Shown here piece after piece: positions 5,880 to 7,388 of a stretch of DNA of 7,388 nt. Source of the DNA: Candidatus Hydrogenedentota bacterium (GTDB lineage Bacteria > Hydrogenedentota > Hydrogenedentia > Hydrogenedentales > SLHB01); assembly GCA_003552765.1 (NCBI GenBank), contig PUOI01000176.1, positions 1 through 7,388 of the forward strand, given 5' to 3'. The notes below the pieces were generated by a model that was not told where the DNA came from, did no database searches, and worked only from the letters and a program-made list of their open reading frames with translations. Both the position numbers and the translations under genes were made by a program. The first letter of the stretch is position 1, and each line of letters starts with the position of its first letter.

Positions 5880-7388
5880 CTAACTAAACTCCTGAAAAAT
5901 CCAATATGCCTTACCATCTTCCTCTAGCTCATATACCCACACATCAAGGCGCCCGCGATCCTGCTCTATATCAACAGACCACGTCCTTGATTCCCCCGGT
6001 TCCAATTCTATATATCCCGGCGACTGCTCCAATAACGCACGCTGCTCCCTTTCCTTCTGCTCCACGAATGCAATATATCCCAATTCAAACCAACTCGTCT
6101 CGAAGTCAGGGTTTCCAAACGCCCTCAACGTTAGTTCAAGGCAGTCGTCTCCTTCTTCAACCGCGATATCTTCTCCCCTAAACCATTGCCAATCCTCCTT
6201 TACTTCTCCTTCGCGCGGCATCGGTCCAGATATGTCCACCCCATTCGCGTCGATCCGAATATCCGATCGCGCGATTTCGTTCTCTAACGGCCTTCCCCTT
6301 GTATAAATCCACGTCTCATATTCCCCGGGCTCCAACGTGCAAAAACGCGCCCACGCCTCCTTTCCGTCCCTATCCTCTTCGACCCGGGCGCGCAACACCG
6401 GCAAATGCCATTCATCCGGCCCCTCTCCACTCACACTCATCGTCGTCACATCCCATACGCCACACAATGCTTCCCGCCGATACGCACTGGCCGCGCGCCA
6501 CATCCCATCGTTCGGCGCCACCTCAATCCGAGCGCTCACCTCATCCTCACTCCGATTCTCCACCGTAAATGCCGTATCCCCTTCCTCCTCCTCCGTAAAA
6601 TACACGAACAAATTCCCCCGCCGCTCCTCAACTGGCCTCGGAATTAATCCAATATCCGGATCCCTATGCTCATACGTCTTTTCTATCCCCCCCTCATACT
6701 CCACCATCCGCGCAACACCATTATCCCGATCACGACGCACCGTTCGCACAGGAGGATCGGTTTCAAGTAGATACTCGTACAACACCATCCCCTCGAACTC
6801 TTTCTTATCCACTTGTCTGTATCTTGCATCCATCCACAACCACACATCATACGCATTCCCCGGAAGATACTCCCGCTCCCACTCCGCGAAGACCAGCCAC
6901 ACCCGTTCCTTCCCCTCCACAATCTCCTGCGGCGTATGAATAAAATATCCTTCAAAATCCTCCCTGTCTGTCGTATCAATATGCCCGGCCCTAAAAAATT
7001 CCACAAATTCCTTCCGAACCCCCGCGTAAAATCCCGCATCCCCTCTCAACCCATACCAATAGAACGACGCCCATGTATTGGGCCCCGCGTGCATTACCAC
7101 ATCACCCTCTCTCCAATTCTCCATGATATATTCCGTGACAATGTCATACTCACGACGCGGGTGAATACCCGGCCGATGAGGGAATTCCCGATCCGGATAT
7201 TCGCCCTGGTAATGTTCATACACCGGAACCGCAGCGAGCAAAATCAATAATCCTAAACCACTATATCGCCACAGAACCACCTTACAACTACTCAATGCCA
7301 CCCCAGCAAACGCAAACACCGGCAACCCATACGAAATCAGCGCTCTAATCAAAAATATGCTATGCACTGTATACGAGGCGAACACAAC
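5880..7388 (-). CDS. C-terminal part of a GT-C-like membrane glycosyltransferase with a long soluble beta-rich tail
   Basis: The frame is open to the window edge, so the start and most of the membrane domain lie outside; 502 codons plus TAG remain. The visible part begins with two hydrophobic segments (IRALISYGLPVFAFAGVAL near 14-32 and a second near 41-58). These resemble the last helices of GT39/ArnT-like transferases, where 'R..RY..P..P...' precedes them. Next comes EYDIVTEYIMENWREGDVV and a short Tyr-Trp-rich segment, the usual post-membrane globular piece of such proteins. A strongly acidic, aromatic-rich beta region fills residues 200-503. Within it, about 350-442 (LEPGEYETWIYTRGR ... 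DWQWF ... LELTLRAFG) resembles galactose-binding-like jelly-roll domains. The coding strand is unusually purine-rich and more AT-rich than the neighbouring gene. It precedes the YfhO-like gene by 41 bp, suggesting one transcript and a shared role in surface glycan assembly. Confidence 0.65.
   Translation of the reverse strand, partial: VVFASYTVHSIFLIRALISYGLPVFAFAGVALSSCKVVLWRYSGLGLLILLAAVPVYEHYQGEYPDREFPHRPGIHPRREYDIVTEYIMENWREGDVVMHAGPNTWASFYWYGLRGDAGFYAGVRKEFVEFFRAGHIDTTDREDFEGYFIHTPQEIVEGKERVWLVFAEWEREYLPGNAYDVWLWMDARYRQVDKKEFEGMVLYEYLLETDPPVRTVRRDRDNGVARMVEYEGGIEKTYEHRDPDIGLIPRPVEERRGNLFVYFTEEEEGDTAFTVENRSEDEVSARIEVAPNDGMWRAASAYRREALCGVWDVTTMSVSGEGPDEWHLPVLRARVEEDRDGKEAWARFCTLEPGEYETWIYTRGRPLENEIARSDIRIDANGVDISGPMPREGEVKEDWQWFRGEDIAVEEGDDCLELTLRAFGNPDFETSWFELGYIAFVEQKEREQRALLEQSPGYIELEPGESRTWSVDIEQDRGRLDVWVYELEEDGKAYWIFQEFS

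Noticed and set aside
6805..6813. TTATCCACT, one mismatch from a DnaA box
   Set aside because: A single imperfect copy inside a coding gene with no cluster and no AT-rich unwinding region next to it; not evidence of an origin within the window.
6337..6939. Open frame of 200 codons on the plus strand
   Set aside because: It is antisense to the GT-C-like gene, and its Ser/Arg/Thr-rich translation follows from the purine-rich coding strand opposite.

Overview
The window looks like bacterial chromosome of moderately high GC. I cannot name the genus. The gene content (TPR protein, DUF72 protein, paired GT-C/YfhO-type membrane proteins, a glycosyltransferase carrying a beta-sandwich domain) is compatible with a PVC-group or Hydrogenedentes-like bacterium, but that is only an impression. 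The layout is two convergent blocks meeting at about 1676-1750: plus-strand genes on the left and minus-strand genes on the right.

Left block (1-1675, plus strand). It opens with the 3' end of a gene that reads as the C-terminal part of RsmG (GidB), the 16S rRNA m7G methyltransferase that in many bacteria lies beside parA-parB near the replication origin. A plausible promoter (TTGATT-17-GATAAT) follows. Next come three tightly packed reading frames: a five-segment membrane protein with a W-x3-E-x4-Y motif present three times, a 31-codon small ORF joined to it by an ATGA overlap and its own AGGAG, and a 127-residue membrane protein. The most notable feature of the window is three exact copies of the 14-bp palindrome GTTCCACGTGGAAC, the core of the chromosomal parS centromere bound by ParB, at 183, 511 and 1239. 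They lie in the RsmG-like gene, the membrane-protein gene and the small ORF. In all three frames the palindrome is read in the same phase, as Phe-His-Val-Glu. ParA and ParB themselves are not in the window.

Junction (1651-1750). The two blocks converge on a 12-bp perfect inverted repeat, with smaller stems around it, that could serve as a two-way terminator.

Right block (1751-7388, minus strand, transcribed right to left). First in transcription order is the C-terminal part of a large GT-C-like membrane protein with a long soluble beta-rich tail (cut by the window edge). A complete 759-residue YfhO-like membrane protein follows 41 bp later. Both look like machinery for modifying surface glycans or lipids. 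After a 48-bp, very AT-rich spacer that may hold a promoter come a DUF72 (YecE-like) protein and a membrane-anchored protein with five TPR units. The Shine-Dalgarno of the TPR gene overlaps the stop codon of the DUF72 gene, so these two are probably coupled.

No RNA genes, insertion sequences or CRISPR arrays were seen.
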